NCBI GenBank assembly: GCA_030490835.1
Contig: CM059975.1
Coordinates: forward strand, 15,071,579 to 15,135,578
DNA from: Annona cherimola
Lineage: Eukaryota > Streptophyta > Magnoliopsida > Magnoliales > Annonaceae
Length of the DNA: 64,000 nt
Direction: 5' to 3'
In this document: positions 24,351 to 37,119 of the stretch, in pieces
Layout: each line of letters begins with the position of its first letter
Position numbering within the stretch: the first letter of the stretch is position 1
Translations under genes and position numbers: made by a program
Notes under the pieces: model-generated
The model's database searches: none
Told to the model about the DNA's origin: nothing
The model's input: only the letters and a program-made list of their open reading frames with translations

Positions 24351-26240
24351 TTGCTAGCTAACAATGTGCAAGTATTTAATTTTCTGAGACCGATTCGAAT
24401 TAAATACTCGAGTAGAAATTAGATCATCTTTATCAACCTAGCTCAATATGGGTTTTTAGAAAAATATCCCTGTAAATTTATTTACTAATAAATAGACCCT
24501 GAGTTTTGGGATTTGCGCACTAAACCTTCTAAGTTTAGAAAGAGGTTTTTACATCTATATCTATAAGGTTTAGTCAGAATTGTAAATATGTCATGACTTT
24601 AGTAAAAATTACATATGTACCCACAAGATTTGCCTAAAATTATAGGCATATCTACCAAACCTAAATCATTTTTAGAAAATGATAAAAATACCTTTGTAAA
24701 TAAATAAAAAACATATAATGCAAGAAAAATAACTTTAAAAACGAAAAAATATTTAAAAAATTATTACTCCCATTAAATTGATCTATTTAATGTGAGAAAT
24801 ATTTTCAAAATATAATTTATTTTGAATTTATAGGTATTTTCTTGTACTCTATAATTTTATTTTCCTGTAAGAGTAGTTTCATAATTTTTAGGGTTTATAA
24901 TTATCCTTGAAACACCAGACGAACCTTGCAGGTATTAACGAAAATTTTGAAAAAGTTATAACACACTCGCAACTTCGAGTAAACCTTAAAGGTACAAAAG
25001 CAAAGACCACTTAAAAAGTTACAAAAAATGAACCTTAATGTTACATTCACCGCATTAATTTCCTATATCAAATTGACTAACATTGTGCCAGTTTTGCAAT
25101 ATTCCGAAATTTCATGGGTCTGTTTAATTTTGCAAGCACCTAATTCACACATCTCATTTGTAAAATGTCGACATTCCGATGTCTATTCTACATAAAAAGG
25201 CCAACAATCTACCTGCCAGTATTAACTTATGACGTCAAATGACCATTATATCCATCTAATCATCCCGTCGAAATACATCCTAAGTAATGGGTACCCAGCA
25301 TATTAAAGGGTCATTTTGGCCTTTTTAAATAACAAGTTAATGGGTTGCTAATACCCCTTATAGCCTAAATATGATGATAAAAATGAAAATTTCACAAAAC
25401 TTAAGGTGCCTTAATGCCTAAACCCAGACGCGAAACATGGCTAAAACTGCGTAGAGTAACCTTGAGAAAGCTCTTTTGAAAACCGTCCACACCATCACTT
25501 AAACTCCTCAATTTCTGCCATTAAAAGGGGTCTTGCCTGTCCAAACATGACCCCACCTAGCGTCTTTATATGGGGCATTTAATTACATGGTAGTTTTGTC
25601 TCTCCCCGTTCTGAGTACGTTAGTTAGATTCTTGCACAAGAAGCTAAAACCTTTTCTCATCAGTTTTGACTCTTAAAACAAGGGACTGTTTCGAGCCATT
25701 TTCTCAGCCAAGGAACATGTTTTTTTTAGACTTTTAACATATAATTTCCAGCCTGGAATGCAGATTGGTAACCAAAGTCCAGGCCATGCATATCTGCTTG
25801 AGGGACATGATAGGATTAGGTAAACGGCCTAGAAAATAAGTACCGATTTGTTCTGGTAATATTTCACGCATGGGACTTGCATGTGTAGCTATAATTGGAT
25901 CTACCGGTTGTTACCGAAGTTCGCATGAGACCTGATGCACCGAACCTTCACCAACCTATATATGCATGTGACTGAACTACAAGACGTGATGGAGGGAGTT
26001 TATGTGAAGGTAAAGGATAGGTGCACTGATTGGATGCACATTAACTCAATCTCATCGGTCTAATAAACTGATTTTTTTAAATTTTAATTAATAAGTCTAA
26101 GGCCCAATTTAGTTAGCTGGACTTACTATTGGTGGACTGGTTTTGATCCATAATAATATTGCATCGCATGGCCACTTATAGTTTGAGTGGAATCTCATGT
26201 CCTTTAAGTGCAACTGATTACCATATATAACGTGGGTAAT
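24351..26240. other. Region without recognised gene
   Basis: AT-rich until about 25,050, with worn short repeats; 25,120-26,000 is more GC-balanced. No open frame of interest and no bounded element. Confidence 0.4.
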
Positions 26241-26608
26241 ATTCAAGTGCAGCGCTACTACACCGTAATTACGGTGCAGAGGCGGTGAAATGCACCTCAC
26301 ATAATGATAAAATTAAAATCTACTCTACCCATTGTATTTAAAATAATATATTCTATTACCGTATAAATTTTCTTCCCAATCGGATATGTGTGTTGACCTC
26401 ATATGAAAATGATACAAATTCAACGTAATAAAATAGTTTGATATAAATAGCAACTTTAAAGTAGTTTTTTCAACATATAAACTATTTGCTATAAAATTTA
26501 TATATAGATAAATGATTTTATGAAATTTTATTACATTCTAATATGTGTGGGGATTCTTTTTGGGCAAATGTATTATTGTTTCGGTGCAATTGTGCTGCAC
26601 CGGAACAG
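26241..26608 (+). mobile_element. ~370-bp MITE, copy 1 (left arm of compound palindrome)
   Basis: Terminal inverted repeats are gtgcagcgctactacaccg at the left and, reverse-complemented, gtgcagcacaattgcaccg at the right. The interior is closely shared with the copies at 27,309-27,676 (inverted) and 43,871-44,240, including caaattcaacgtaataaaat and atatgtgtgt/atatgtgtat. It is a non-coding DNA-transposon derivative. Superfamily is undecided because the flanks are TA-repeats. Confidence 0.8.
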
Positions 26609-26634
26609 TTCTTATATATATATATATGAATCCA

Positions 26635-27275
26635 GCTTCTATATATTTCGATGTACCAATTCACTTTGGTACTCTCATCTAGTTTGGGTCCTATATTGAT
26701 GATTTTATTAAATCCAATCCGTCCATCGTATGTAGCATTATTTATTTTATTTAGATACCAAAAATCATATCATTTCGATGTATGTGGATGCCACATCTTC
26801 TAAAAGTATATAAAAATGTATACAAATTTAGAAAATCACTTGAATCCATACATCAAAGTTTTAAAATATTATAAAATTCTATAGAATCACTAATCTAAGT
26901 AAGATAAATATTGTAAATATTTTAGATATTAAACTGAGATCTCATGGGTCTTTATAATAAACATAATAGATTTAAAGTCACTCTTAAGTGGTTGTCAATT
27001 TTGAGAATCATGCAAGTTATGCATTTAGACAATTTTTTGTATCTAAATAAAATGAATAGTGCTACGTATAATGGATGGATTGAATTTAACAAAATCATCA
27101 ATATAGAACCCAAACTAGATGAGAATACCGAAGTGATTTAGATAATTTTTAGTATCTAAATAAAATGAATAGTGCTATATACATTGGATGGATTGGATTT
27201 AACAAAATCATCAATATAAGGTTCAAACTAGACTAGAGTACCAAAGTGAATTGGTACATCTAGATGTATAGAAGC
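26635..27275. mobile_element. Long terminal-inverted-repeat element, 641 bp
   Basis: The left ~125 bases (gcttctatat, gatgtaccaattcacttt, tcatctagtttgggtcc, ttgatgattttattaaatcc) pair with the reverse complement of the right end with few mismatches. The right arm is itself duplicated in direct orientation: 27,030-27,140 is a second copy of the block at 27,140-27,245. The open frame 26944-27141 crosses this and is not a gene. Confidence 0.8.
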
Positions 27276-27308
27276 CTGACTTTCTCTCTCTATATATATC
27301 TTCGAGAC

Positions 27309-27676
27309 CTGTTCCGGTGCAACGCAACTATATTGAAATAATGATGTGATTGCCCTTTTTAGGCTCACACGTATTATAATGCAATGAAACTTTATATAAT
27401 CATTTATCGATATATGAATTTTATATAAAATGGTTTACATGTTAAAAAAATTACTTTAAAGTTGTTATTTATAATAAATTATTTTATTACATTGAATTTG
27501 TATTATTTTCATATGTAGTCTATATACATATCTGATAGGGATGAAAATTAGTATGTTAATAAAATAAATTATTTTAAATACAATTAGTTGAGTAGATTTT
27601 AATTTTATCATCATATGGGGCTCATTTTGGCTCAATTGTACTGCTATTATGGTGTAGTTGCGTTGCACCTAAATAT
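27309..27676 (-). mobile_element. ~370-bp MITE, copy 2 (right arm of compound palindrome)
   Basis: Inverted copy of the element at 26,241-26,608. The ends are gttccggtgcaacgcaact and, at the other side, gtgtagttgcgttgcac. The interior shares the same order of blocks. The open frame 27465-27668 is its antisense interior. Confidence 0.75.
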
Positions 27677-27712
27677 TTCTCTCTCTATATTATTTACATA
27701 TACTACAATAAA

Positions 27713-28068
27713 GGGGCGAATGATCATTTCAGACATATTTTTTGAAAATTTTCTCAATTTTGTATAAAACTATATATTTAATCTATAAACTAAAATATAT
27801 ATACTATTTTTGGAGATGTATAATTATTTATTTTGAATTTTTAAACATATGGTTATTTTAGTCGTGTTTCAACCATTTAAAAGGACTAAAATGCCCCTAT
27901 AAATTCAAAATAAATATATACATATCTACTATAATGGTAAAATTGACTTTATAGATTAAATATATTTAGATTGATAAATTTATAAAAAAATTTAAAAATG
28001 AAAAAATATATATTTCAGATCGGTAGAATCAAGCCTGTTTCAAATCTGCCTAAAATGGTCAATGCCCC
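27713..28068. mobile_element. Palindromic AT-rich MITE
   Basis: Left ggggcgaatgatcatttcag pairs with reverse-complemented right ggggcattgaccattttag. The arms continue pairing through atata and taaatttat blocks. Both flanks carry aataaa next to the ends (27,707-27,712 and 28,069-28,074), a possible 6-base target duplication. The frame 27998-28180 is not a gene. Confidence 0.65.
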
Positions 28069-28835
28069 AATAAAATATATTATCAAATTTGATTGCAACT
28101 GCAACAAAATCCTATTCCAAATAAATTTTTTTCACAATTTGCAGTTGAATTTTAATAAATGCATTAGATATTACCTTTAGTTGCATTCAACTTAAAAATG
28201 ACAATCTTTAACCAAATAGCATCACTCGAAAACAACTAAACATTTATAGTCAAATATTCAATTGTAACAAAAATACATTTAATGTAGCTAGATATATATT
28301 ATATGCAACAAAAAAATTAAATACATAAAATAAAATTTGTTGGGGTTATATTTAATCTAACCATTGTGGATATTTTCCATGGAATGTTTGTTTATAGCTC
28401 AAATTAGACTTTTTTTCTATGATAATTTGTATTCATTTTGAAATTAGGAATGTTGAAATTGATTCAAAATATTTTTATATAACTTTAAAGTAATTTGATA
28501 TCTAATTATTTACCTAAAAATTACTTAATTAGTTTTAAAAAATTTATTCTTTATTTTCCGCATAAAATCTTTTGTATTTTGTCTTTATTATTAATTTTTC
28601 ATTGTTACCCTTATCATATCATCCCATTATTTCTTTATTATAAGGTTATTTGCATTCATGTTAACCAAAAATAAAATGTTTGCATTTGTGCCAAAACTAG
28701 TTCTTCTTTTATATTTATGAAAATTATTTTTATTAAATATTTTGCATTTCTGGCAACTCTATTAAGTGGAACATAACTATTGTTAAAAATCTCAAAAGTA
28801 GTTAATTCAGAGCAGGCTCTTGAGGGATTCTTTTT
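28069..28835. other. Unrecognised AT-rich region
   Basis: 28,080-28,330 is rich in ttgcaac, gttgcat and caacaaaa words resembling other worn elements in the window (19.8 kb, 34 kb), but ends could not be placed. The rest shows nothing. Confidence 0.35.
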
Positions 28836-29068
28836 TATTGGTCTTGTTTATCATAGCGTTTGATATTACGTATCAACCCATTCATTCTAGAGACTATAAA
28901 TTTCACCTATTTAAAAGGAGACAATACACTCCCATCTATTTATCAATGGAGACCTACTAGTCCCACCTCGTTTAAAGGAGACCAAAATGCTCCCATCTAA
29001 GCTAACCGGATTCGAACATACAGCCCTAGCTAACATTTCTATCTCAATTACCATGACCAACCAAGCGA
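28836..29068 (-). mobile_element. tRNA-derived SINE (older family)
   Basis: On the minus strand it starts cgcttggttggtcatgg (A-box-like), carries a good B box (gttcgaatccgg) at 29,008-29,019, then repeated gggag...gtctcc blocks, and ends gaccaataaaaaa. The flanks show attcttttt on both sides (28,827-28,835 and 29,069-29,077). This is a plausible target duplication, weakened by the T-rich sequence. It shares head, gtctcc body and accaataaaaa tail with the split SINE at 48,409-48,998. Confidence 0.75.
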
Positions 29069-29904
29069 ATTCTTTTTAGATAATTAATTCTGCATAAAGT
29101 ATGTTTTTCATAACCTCTAGAGATAGTTATGGAGTTGTATTAAAAAAAATAGTTGTGGAGAGTGCCTCAAGGAAATATTAATAGATATTAGGTTCCACTT
29201 AAATTAGTTAGCATAAATATAAAATATTTAAAAAATCATAGGCATAAAATGTAAAAAATATCCTATCAAAAAATGTAAAAATAAAAATCAATTTACATAA
29301 ATGTAAATATTTTACTTTTCAGTTGGAATGAATGTAAATAACCCTTTGTTATATAATGGAAAATTTGAGGGTGGTGGTGCATGCACTCCCCAACTTATGG
29401 TAGAATGAACTTTCTAATTAAAAATAGTTTTTCAAAATCCAAACCCTTAACACTATTCATATTATTCATATTTATGCGAATATGCCTTTGCTAAAAATCA
29501 AATGTATTGGAAACTTCTATAATATAGGGTTTAAACCAAAATTGGGTCCCGCCACTATGTAATCGATTACATACAAGTGGGACCAAATAATTACATAGAT
29601 GGGATTCACATTGCGACCAAAATTACAATCCAATACGCCATATGATCCAGCGTTATTGGTTTTTATCATGATGCCACCAAAAATCTAATTCTAAGTCTTT
29701 GATGAGTTGTAAAATCGAAAACATTCTAGTCCAGTGATAGATTCATTAAAATATATTGGTAGGAAATAATCTTATAAACAATAATACAGTGTGAAAAAAA
29801 TTAGAGAAAGATAAACAATATAAACACAAGTTTATGTCAAACACCCTTCAATCTGAATGTAAAAACTACAAGTGAAGTAAGAAGAAATCTACAATAATCG
29901 AATA

Positions 29905-30030
29905 TATCTCAATTGGTACTGATACTTGGCACACATGTTGTTAGTCATAGAATTAAGTCCCATGTAGAAGATTGTCTCCCATGAATGGGAGATGTCTCCC
30001 AAATGAGGAGCATCTAGTCTCCTCCTTTAT
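29905..30030 (+). mobile_element. SINE-like fragment (gtctcc family)
   Basis: Contains tctcaattggtactg (A-box-like), then gtctcccatgaatgggag, gtctcccaaatgagg and tagtctcctcctt, resembling the body of the SINE at 28,836-29,068. The B box is degenerate and no target duplication was found. Confidence 0.45.
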
Positions 30031-31896
30031 TAATAATAAAAACATTATAAAAATATTTAGGATAAATTTGTAAGATAAAACGAGATAAAATGTATAGATT
30101 CTTGAGCTTGATTTATAATATGAGTTGATATGATATGTAATATTATAAGACCAATCAAAAAAGGAGAAGAAATTTTGCTACAATAAAGAAACTACAAGAG
30201 AAGGAGAACTCCAAAAAAAAAAACTTTAAATCAATGCACCCCATAAGAAACTGTGAAAAAAGTCAAATCTCACAAAAAAAATATATAAAAAAACTTCATA
30301 AACTCATTAAACTCTAAAATAAAGCCCTTTGTTTATAACATGAAAGGGATCTAGGTTTACATCAAATAAATCTATGTAGGATATGATTTACTGCTTTTTT
30401 TGGAAAAAATTACTAAATTTAACGTGTAAATAACTTATTATGCAAGTTAGGATAACATCAAGTCATATCCCAACGATTATAATAATTTATGGAATCACTC
30501 ATCTACATATAAAGAACGTCTTAGATGTTAAATAATGGCTTTAAAATTGGTATACAAATCAAAGCATTATATTATACTGATTTCACCATTCTTATTGATG
30601 GGCCCAAACAATGCTCTTATTTGTATGAAACTTGATGACCTGGTTAAATAAATAATTCCAAATGCAATTAACAGAGTGGGTTCTAAACTCTCATCAAAGA
30701 GTAGGCCTTCTATGAGGTTATTTTGTCCTTTTTCTTTATAACTAGTTACATAGAAACTGGACGATATAAATATTAACCAATAACATAATGAGCTATTTAA
30801 ATTCAAGATTTACATATTTCACAGCATGCAAATATATGTGGAATCTTCTTTTCTAACAAGAAAAATCCATCCCACAAAATCTTTACTAAAAATCTCATCT
30901 CTACTGATTAATCTAAGGAAATCAACCTCAAGGCTACATTAGTTTTAGTTGATCATGACGACTAAGTCCAACATGGCATCATGAGTTCGTTATGGGTTGG
31001 AGTTGACTAGTCCTTATTATTCCAAGGACAGCTTGGATCCCTTTAACACTGTGCTCACATGACATGGTGCTCCATCATCCGCTGTATACAGTTGTTACTA
31101 TCCAGGGAATCAGTCAGATCCATGTGAGTATCCATATTCATCAGATATATGTCTATAGCATTTGGTAAAAAGACTGATCTAAAATACCAGCTACTCAGCT
31201 AGGCCTGTCTAAGAGCACGCCAATTGTACACTTTCAAAATGTGCTTTCAGCATACGTAGCTACTAAGCCTACTATACCATCATGCATGATGGCTTAAATC
31301 CTCCCTTGTCTTCTCCCTAACCTCATAAAATAATATGGTGATTTACACCAGCTAGTTAGGACGGCTAGCAGAAAGTTGATTATTGGCAGCACATCGTCTG
31401 GACTAACTAGATTGTTCTGGTTGCAGCCATTGGATGAATCCTCCAGCTAGAGAGATCTGGGCACGAGGCACTGATGTAAATGTATAGCAATGTGATGAAA
31501 TGGGTCTCTTTATCAGAATTTGAATCTTGACTCTGTACTCTCTTGCAATGAGACAGAATATTTTTTTATAGAGAAAGGTAGAAGGTCTAAACAAAATTAA
31601 GAAAAGCTGAAAAGAATATGGTTAAAAGATGTTTAAAAATATATAGAAGTGCTATAAGGCTCATTGAGGAAATGTACTGCAACAAATTCTATCTTTGAAA
31701 ATGAAACTGGAAACATTTTTTTGTCAAAAGTATTGCTGATGACATGTAGCCATCATTGATGGACACTAATGATACTAACGATGCAATAGGCAACAGGTTC
31801 GATCCTAGTATTCCCCAGATTGTTTATATGATTATGAAAATGTACTATATAAAAAAATTCAATTTCAGCAAATTTGCAATGAATAGCTACTATCAT
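30031..31896. other. Region without recognised gene
   Basis: Minus-strand frames 30567-30806 (79 codons) and 31403-31594 have no recognisable family. 30,850-31,450 is more GC-balanced but yields no protein homology I can name. Confidence 0.4.
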
Positions 31897-32150
31897 AGTA
31901 TGTTTGAGGAGAGATAAAACTTTTAAATGAAGGCGTAAAAGTTTTTAAATTGATAAAAAATAATGTGATATGATAGAGGTAATAACAAGGAATAAAGAGA
32001 ATAAAGTTAAAATAAATCTGTTAGTTATGTAAAAATAATAAAAAAATGAAGTTGTTTTATATGAAGATGTGAATAATAATTAAAAATAGAGCATCTATAA
32101 AGAATGAAAAATTTTAGATTAAAAAATTTTACCCTTATCCAAATACACCC
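31897..32150 (+). mobile_element. Worn Tourist-like MITE (58.5-kb family)
   Basis: Follows the element at 58,544-58,828: aaaacttt, aatgtgatatgatag, aataaagagaataaagttaaaata, ttagttatgta, aattttagattaaaaa, ending tccaaatacaccc. Many substitutions; target duplication not clear. Confidence 0.6.
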
Positions 32151-32935
32151 TTACTTTACAAAATACCTTCCTTGTGTGCAACGAACATGTTGCGGCATAT
32201 AATAATTATGAGTGACAAACGTTATTATTTGCAGCAGAATGGTTCTTTCTAAGGGAGTTCGGCACTTCGGTTGCTAAAGCACATAAGAACCAAGTAAATA
32301 ATTTCCTCAAAAGGGAGCATAAGTCACAAAGTATTTGAGACAAAATAACATTTTAATTTTTACAAAAAAATTTAATTTCTTTTTTGAACATTATAGGTAT
32401 AGTGTTAGTCAAAAAATAAATCATGTTAAAATAGATAAAAGAAAATAATTAAAAATATAGATGATAATAATAAAAAAGCAATAACATATAGAGTTATGAT
32501 AAATGTATTTTAAATTATACTATGCGGAATGAATTTTCCATGGAAAAATGAATTCTACTAAAGTGAAAATATCCCTAGTTCCAATTAGGCCCTAATATAA
32601 ACACTAGGTGCATTTAAGAACATTGGTTGCAGTGTGAAGTAATGATGCAGTTGAATTCATATAGTTGATACCACTTGTATGGTAAACAATATGATGATGA
32701 TGATAAAAATTATTTTTTAAAGCAGGATTGATTATCGCATTTTGACGGGGTCATGCACTTTGGCGTGGGAAACCACTCTAACCTTGGTCTAATGAAAAGT
32801 TTAACCTATGTCATATGTACATTTTTCTGAAAAATATTATCTAAAAGGAACCTAGCAAATCAATTGCTTGGGCATGTAGGGTATAGATTCAAATCCTATT
32901 GCTCAACTCCTGATTAATTAAACTATGGTATGTTG
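32151..32935. other. Unrecognised AT-rich region
   Basis: No gene or bounded repeat recognised. Confidence 0.4.
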
Positions 32936-33416
32936 GGGGTAATTTGTGTTTTAAACTCTCTAACTTTGCGTATTTGTATTTTAAACCTTGAGATTTATGT
33001 ATTAGTATTTTAAATCTTGTGAAGTCCGGTTTTTTGCTTTCTAAACTCTTAGCCCTAATAGCGTTAAAAATCACCATTAAAATTTAATATCTTACAAAAT
33101 ATCTAAAATGCCCTTTGCATTTTAAGTCATGTGAAGTTTGATTCAACTCTTTGCCCTCATGACCCCATGGCATTAAAAATTACTATTAAAATCTTAATTT
33201 ACACATTAGCATTTTAAACAACGTGAAATTTAGCTTAAAATGCAAAAGCCATTTTAAACATTTTACAAGATTTTAACAAAAAAATTTAGCGTTGTTAGGG
33301 CCGAAAGTCTAAAATGCAAAACATCAAACTTCAAAGGATTTAACAAGCTAATACACAAACATCAAAATTGAAAATATAAATACTTAAAGTTAGAGTATTT
33401 AAAATGCAAATTCCCC
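32936..33416. mobile_element. Long-TIR MITE, possibly MULE type
   Basis: The left arm ggggtaatttgtgttttaaa pairs with reverse-complemented right ggggaatttgcattttaaa. Pairing continues for about 135 bases to ggccctaa/agccctaa and ccgg/ggc blocks. The immediate 9-base flanks (gtatgttgg and atatattgg) agree at seven positions, compatible with an eroded 9-bp target duplication as made by Mutator-like elements. The minus-strand frame 32889-33077 is internal and not a gene. Confidence 0.7.
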
Positions 33417-33864
33417 ATATATTGGCTGTTATGCCAAGTCAAAAAGGTATGGTCAGTAATTTGGATAATTTAGATTGGATCATTATGAAGTGATTTACTA
33501 TACTAGTTAGAGATTTGGGTTAATTTGGAAATCGTGTTCCAACTTCATGGAGGATATCTTCGAAATGTAATCGATGAAGCTGTCTTAATGGCAAGCAAAA
33601 GAATCCCTAGAAGCTACTGTGAAAAGATGAAATTAAAGGCTAGCAGTCTAGAAAGTGAGCAATCACATGGTTATTATTTATTCTGGAGTCATTTTCGCAT
33701 AATGGCATAATTAGTTGAAAAAAGAAAAAAGTTGGAATGGTTGATAATGGTGGGAGATGACCCAAGCACATTCATGAATATTGTCAGAATTATTATGCCA
33801 CTTATGCAAGCGTTTTACCTATTTATACACATCTATACATACTACAATATTTCATCAAAATATA
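33417..33864. other. Short intergenic stretch, unrecognised frame
   Basis: A 61-codon plus-strand frame (33525-33710, TTG start) reads as a plausible but unidentified peptide. No family recognised. Confidence 0.3.
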
Positions 33865-34328
33865 TACTACAATAAATTTTCTTGAACGTAACAATTAAAT
33901 TAGTTGCATATAACACGGATTTAGCTGCATTTGATGTCGTTAAACCAAAAACAAGCGTATATAGTGAAAAAAAAATGATCGTATATTATGCATTTGATGT
34001 CATTTACTTAGAAACAAGTATATACAGTCAACAAATCGATTGTATATTTGGTTACATATCGGTCATTACATATGAGTAAACGTAGTAATTTTTTAGAATT
34101 TCGCTAGGTATATTGTTAAATATGCAACTAAATTTTGGCTGTGTATAAAATTATATAAGTTAATTTTTTTTTGGCAGCAAATACTATTGAGAGTTAACTG
34201 CAAAAGTTTTTTAATTTCATGTTCAACGAATAAATGTTTTTATTTTGACTTTGTTTACCATTATTTGCAGTCAAATTTATATTTTACTGCAAATATATGA
34301 TTGTCATATAAAAAAATTTCTTGCAGTG
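33865..34328. mobile_element. CACTA-like miniature element, 464 bp
   Basis: The left end tactacaataaattttctt pairs with reverse-complemented right cactgcaagaaatttttt. Both resemble CACTA-superfamily termini (CACTACAAGAAA), the left with its first C changed to T. Both flanks carry ata (33,862-33,864 and 34,329-34,331), the 3-bp target duplication expected of CACTA elements. It has no coding capacity. The frame 33882-34079 is internal and lacks homology. Confidence 0.65.
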
Positions 34329-35448
34329 ATATCATTGTTTGAATTCTACCACATTTTTTAAAAAAAATACCATCAATTGGTACTGTTTTTTTTTATTTTT
34401 TATGGTGCAATTGATACTGTTCTTAACCAGCAGTTGATACTGTTCCAGCTTATGCTACAAGAAGAAACTTTCGGTGCCCCGAGTTCTATTCCACACATGA
34501 AATAATTTTAGCTTAAAGGTGCGTAGATCTAACTACTGTAAAAAGCACAACTTTAAGTCTTTAACCGATTCTAATGACTCTGCTTTTGCACTCGATTCGA
34601 CTTCATCAAAATATTGAAGTTCAATGTAAATGAAATATGTATTTTATGTGCGGTTATTTTAATGTAAGAGCTTATTAGGATTGAGGAAAAAAAGACACCG
34701 TAAAAATAAAAGTGGTGGAAAAAAGAGAAATAATTATATCGATAGTATAGTAAAAGATAGATGGGTATCAACGTAAATTTGATAGATTAATTATAAACAA
34801 TTAAACGTCACATCAACAAAAAAATAAAAATGTAATTTTATATTTCCTCTTTTCACAAAGTCTTTACCTTTTTTCTTCTAGGCCAACATACCTTTAAATA
34901 GATAAAGTAGATAAAGGCAACATTATTTTTTATCCTCAACTTTATTAATTATTTTTATTCAAATTTATTTTATAACTAAATTAATATCGCATTTTTATGG
35001 TTCTATTTTGGAAGCTATATATTTACAATTCAATTCCATTTTTTTAATTTAACACAACGAATTTTCATAATGATTACATGCAAGAGACTATGCTCCTCCT
35101 GAAATGAAAGGTAAAACTTCCATCACTTAGATTCAATACCTTAATGAACTAGCCCACGGCTAGAGTTTGTACCATCAGATTATGTCCCTAAATAGTAATA
35201 TTGCTTTTTTCAAATTCATTATGACATTTTCTTCTCTTTTCTTTTTTTCTTCTACCTTGTTCCATCTTTTTAACTAATTTCAGTCCGTTGTCAGTAGGGA
35301 AAGCAAGAAACAAAATTATGCATAATTAAGTTAGATAAATTGAAAATATCATGGGATGTTGTATAATTAATTAATTAATTTACCCATGTATAATACATGG
35401 GTGATCACTACATATTTTGACAACTTTAAAATTTTGGGTACATATACA
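34329..35448. other. Unrecognised AT-rich region
   Basis: Contains a minor threefold ttgatactgtt / ttggtactgtt repeat near 34,375-34,445. No gene seen; the minus frame 34571-34771 is low complexity. Confidence 0.4.
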
Positions 35449-35672
35449 AGGTGTGTTTGTTTACACCAAAAATTTTTCACTCTTCATAATTATTTTATTT
35501 TTTAATTATTTGTTTAGGACTTCCTATATAACCATACTCCATTTTAATTATTTCTACAAAATCATTTATATAATTAACATATTTATTTTAACTTTATTCT
35601 CTTTACTTATTATTATTGTTTCATTGTACACATTATTTTCTTATATTTCAAAAAAAAAAAAAATTCGTCCAA
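35449..35672 (-). mobile_element. Tourist-like MITE fragment (58.5-kb family)
   Basis: Starts ggtgtgtttgtttac and follows the minus orientation of the family: tttttcactcttcataatt, tttctacaaaatcattta, aattaacatatttattttaac, tttattctctttacttatta. The far end dissolves into a poly-A run at 35,651-35,663. Confidence 0.6.
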
Positions 35673-36659
35673 ACTCTTATTACTTTTCAAGCACACTTTT
35701 AATTAAAATTTTCAAGCAGGAATGGAGAAATTAGCCATGATGATTAAAAAGCGCAAATGGAAATCCAATATCTAGACTAGGAGATCCCGTAGTGGGTAGA
35801 CCCAAAACCTGAAATTCTTGCAACCATCAAAGTAGCGTTTGACGTTTTGGAAGGTTGGGATTTAGTTTTGGATCGCCCCCGGATCGAAAGTTCTAGTTAT
35901 ATCAAAATTGTCACATATGTGACAAGCACAGACAGAAGTTTTCCCTTTTCTGGTGAACGAGTCGCCATTTTCTTTAGTTGGGTGAGCTTACAAAACATAT
36001 ACCTCGCATGCAGTATCCGGTCACATCTCTCAGCTCTCAGTGCAACCACTGGCCGAGCAGCTATATCTTCGCCACCAAACATGGGATTCCGAATCATAAT
36101 TCCACGAGTACCAATGCCCTTTTTTTCCCTCTATTTTTTAATATTTTAATTTTATTTTGATAACGACATTTAATTTTTCTAACCATTTATATGAGACCAC
36201 AGTATTTTCAATATCATTACGTAAAGTATTTGTTTTTAAAAAATTTTATTTTTTATTGCTGTCATTAATTATCTGTTAGTTTGGTGACATGAGCTCGTTC
36301 ATTTTTCTATAGTTTTTTTTACAGATTTTTCGTCCTCCTTTTTCTCTATTATGCAAGCGTAAGCTAGTCGCACCAATTCGAAAACCAAAACTCTGTTGCG
36401 AGTTTCCGCTGTCATGATCCCATTGCTAGTTCATATCGGATGGGAGATAGCCATAATAAAATAGATCCTAATTCTTGGAATTATAAAATTACAATATAAA
36501 ACTTATATATTTTTTGCTGGAAATAAAAAAATCTCTTTTATATTTGGATAAGGGTTCTAAATCTCTTTTATAAAATTTTGATCCTCTTTTATTTTACGCA
36601 TACGGGATCATTTGTAACATGTAAAATTAAAGTAAAAGAAAACATGCTACTATTTGCGC
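35673..36659. other. Region without recognised gene
   Basis: 35,800-36,110 is GC-balanced and open on both strands (35847-36149 + and 35897-36097 -). Neither translation has a recognisable domain, so I do not call a gene. Confidence 0.35.
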
Positions 36660-36850
36660 ACATCTTTGAGATAATTTGATATATTTTAATACGTAATTAT
36701 CTTATTTTTCTATTATTATATTTATATCTTAATAATTTCTTTGCATCTTCCCATCTAACCACCTTGTTTATTCATTTTAATTTTATTTTTTTTACTCTTA
36801 TTATTATTTTTATCATATTATATTATTCTATTATTTTTTAAAATTGCAAT
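36660..36850 (-). mobile_element. Worn Tourist-like MITE fragment
   Basis: Shows the minus-orientation family words: aattatcttatttttctat, ttattcattttaatttta, ttactcttattatta and atcatattatatta. Ends not resolved. Confidence 0.4.
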
Positions 36851-37119
36851 TCCCTCCTCCTCATTTTTGCTTCTGCAACTTCACAAACGGACCACCCATT
36901 TTTGAAAAAGAAAAAACTTTCACAAACGGACCCATTGTTTATTTACTCTTAACAATGTCACCCATTTTCTACCTATTTTCTTTGATTTTGTAAATCAATG
37001 GTGTCTTTTAATTTCTGTTTGAAGACGGTGTATCTGTTTTACTTCCTATTCGTAAGAGCGTCCGCTCTCAAGAATGGTAATGCACAGATTACAGGGATAT
37101 TTGGAGAGTGATAACACTT

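Noticed and set aside
35847..36149. Overlapping frames on both strands
   Set aside because: GC-balanced and open on both strands, but neither protein shows any recognisable motif.
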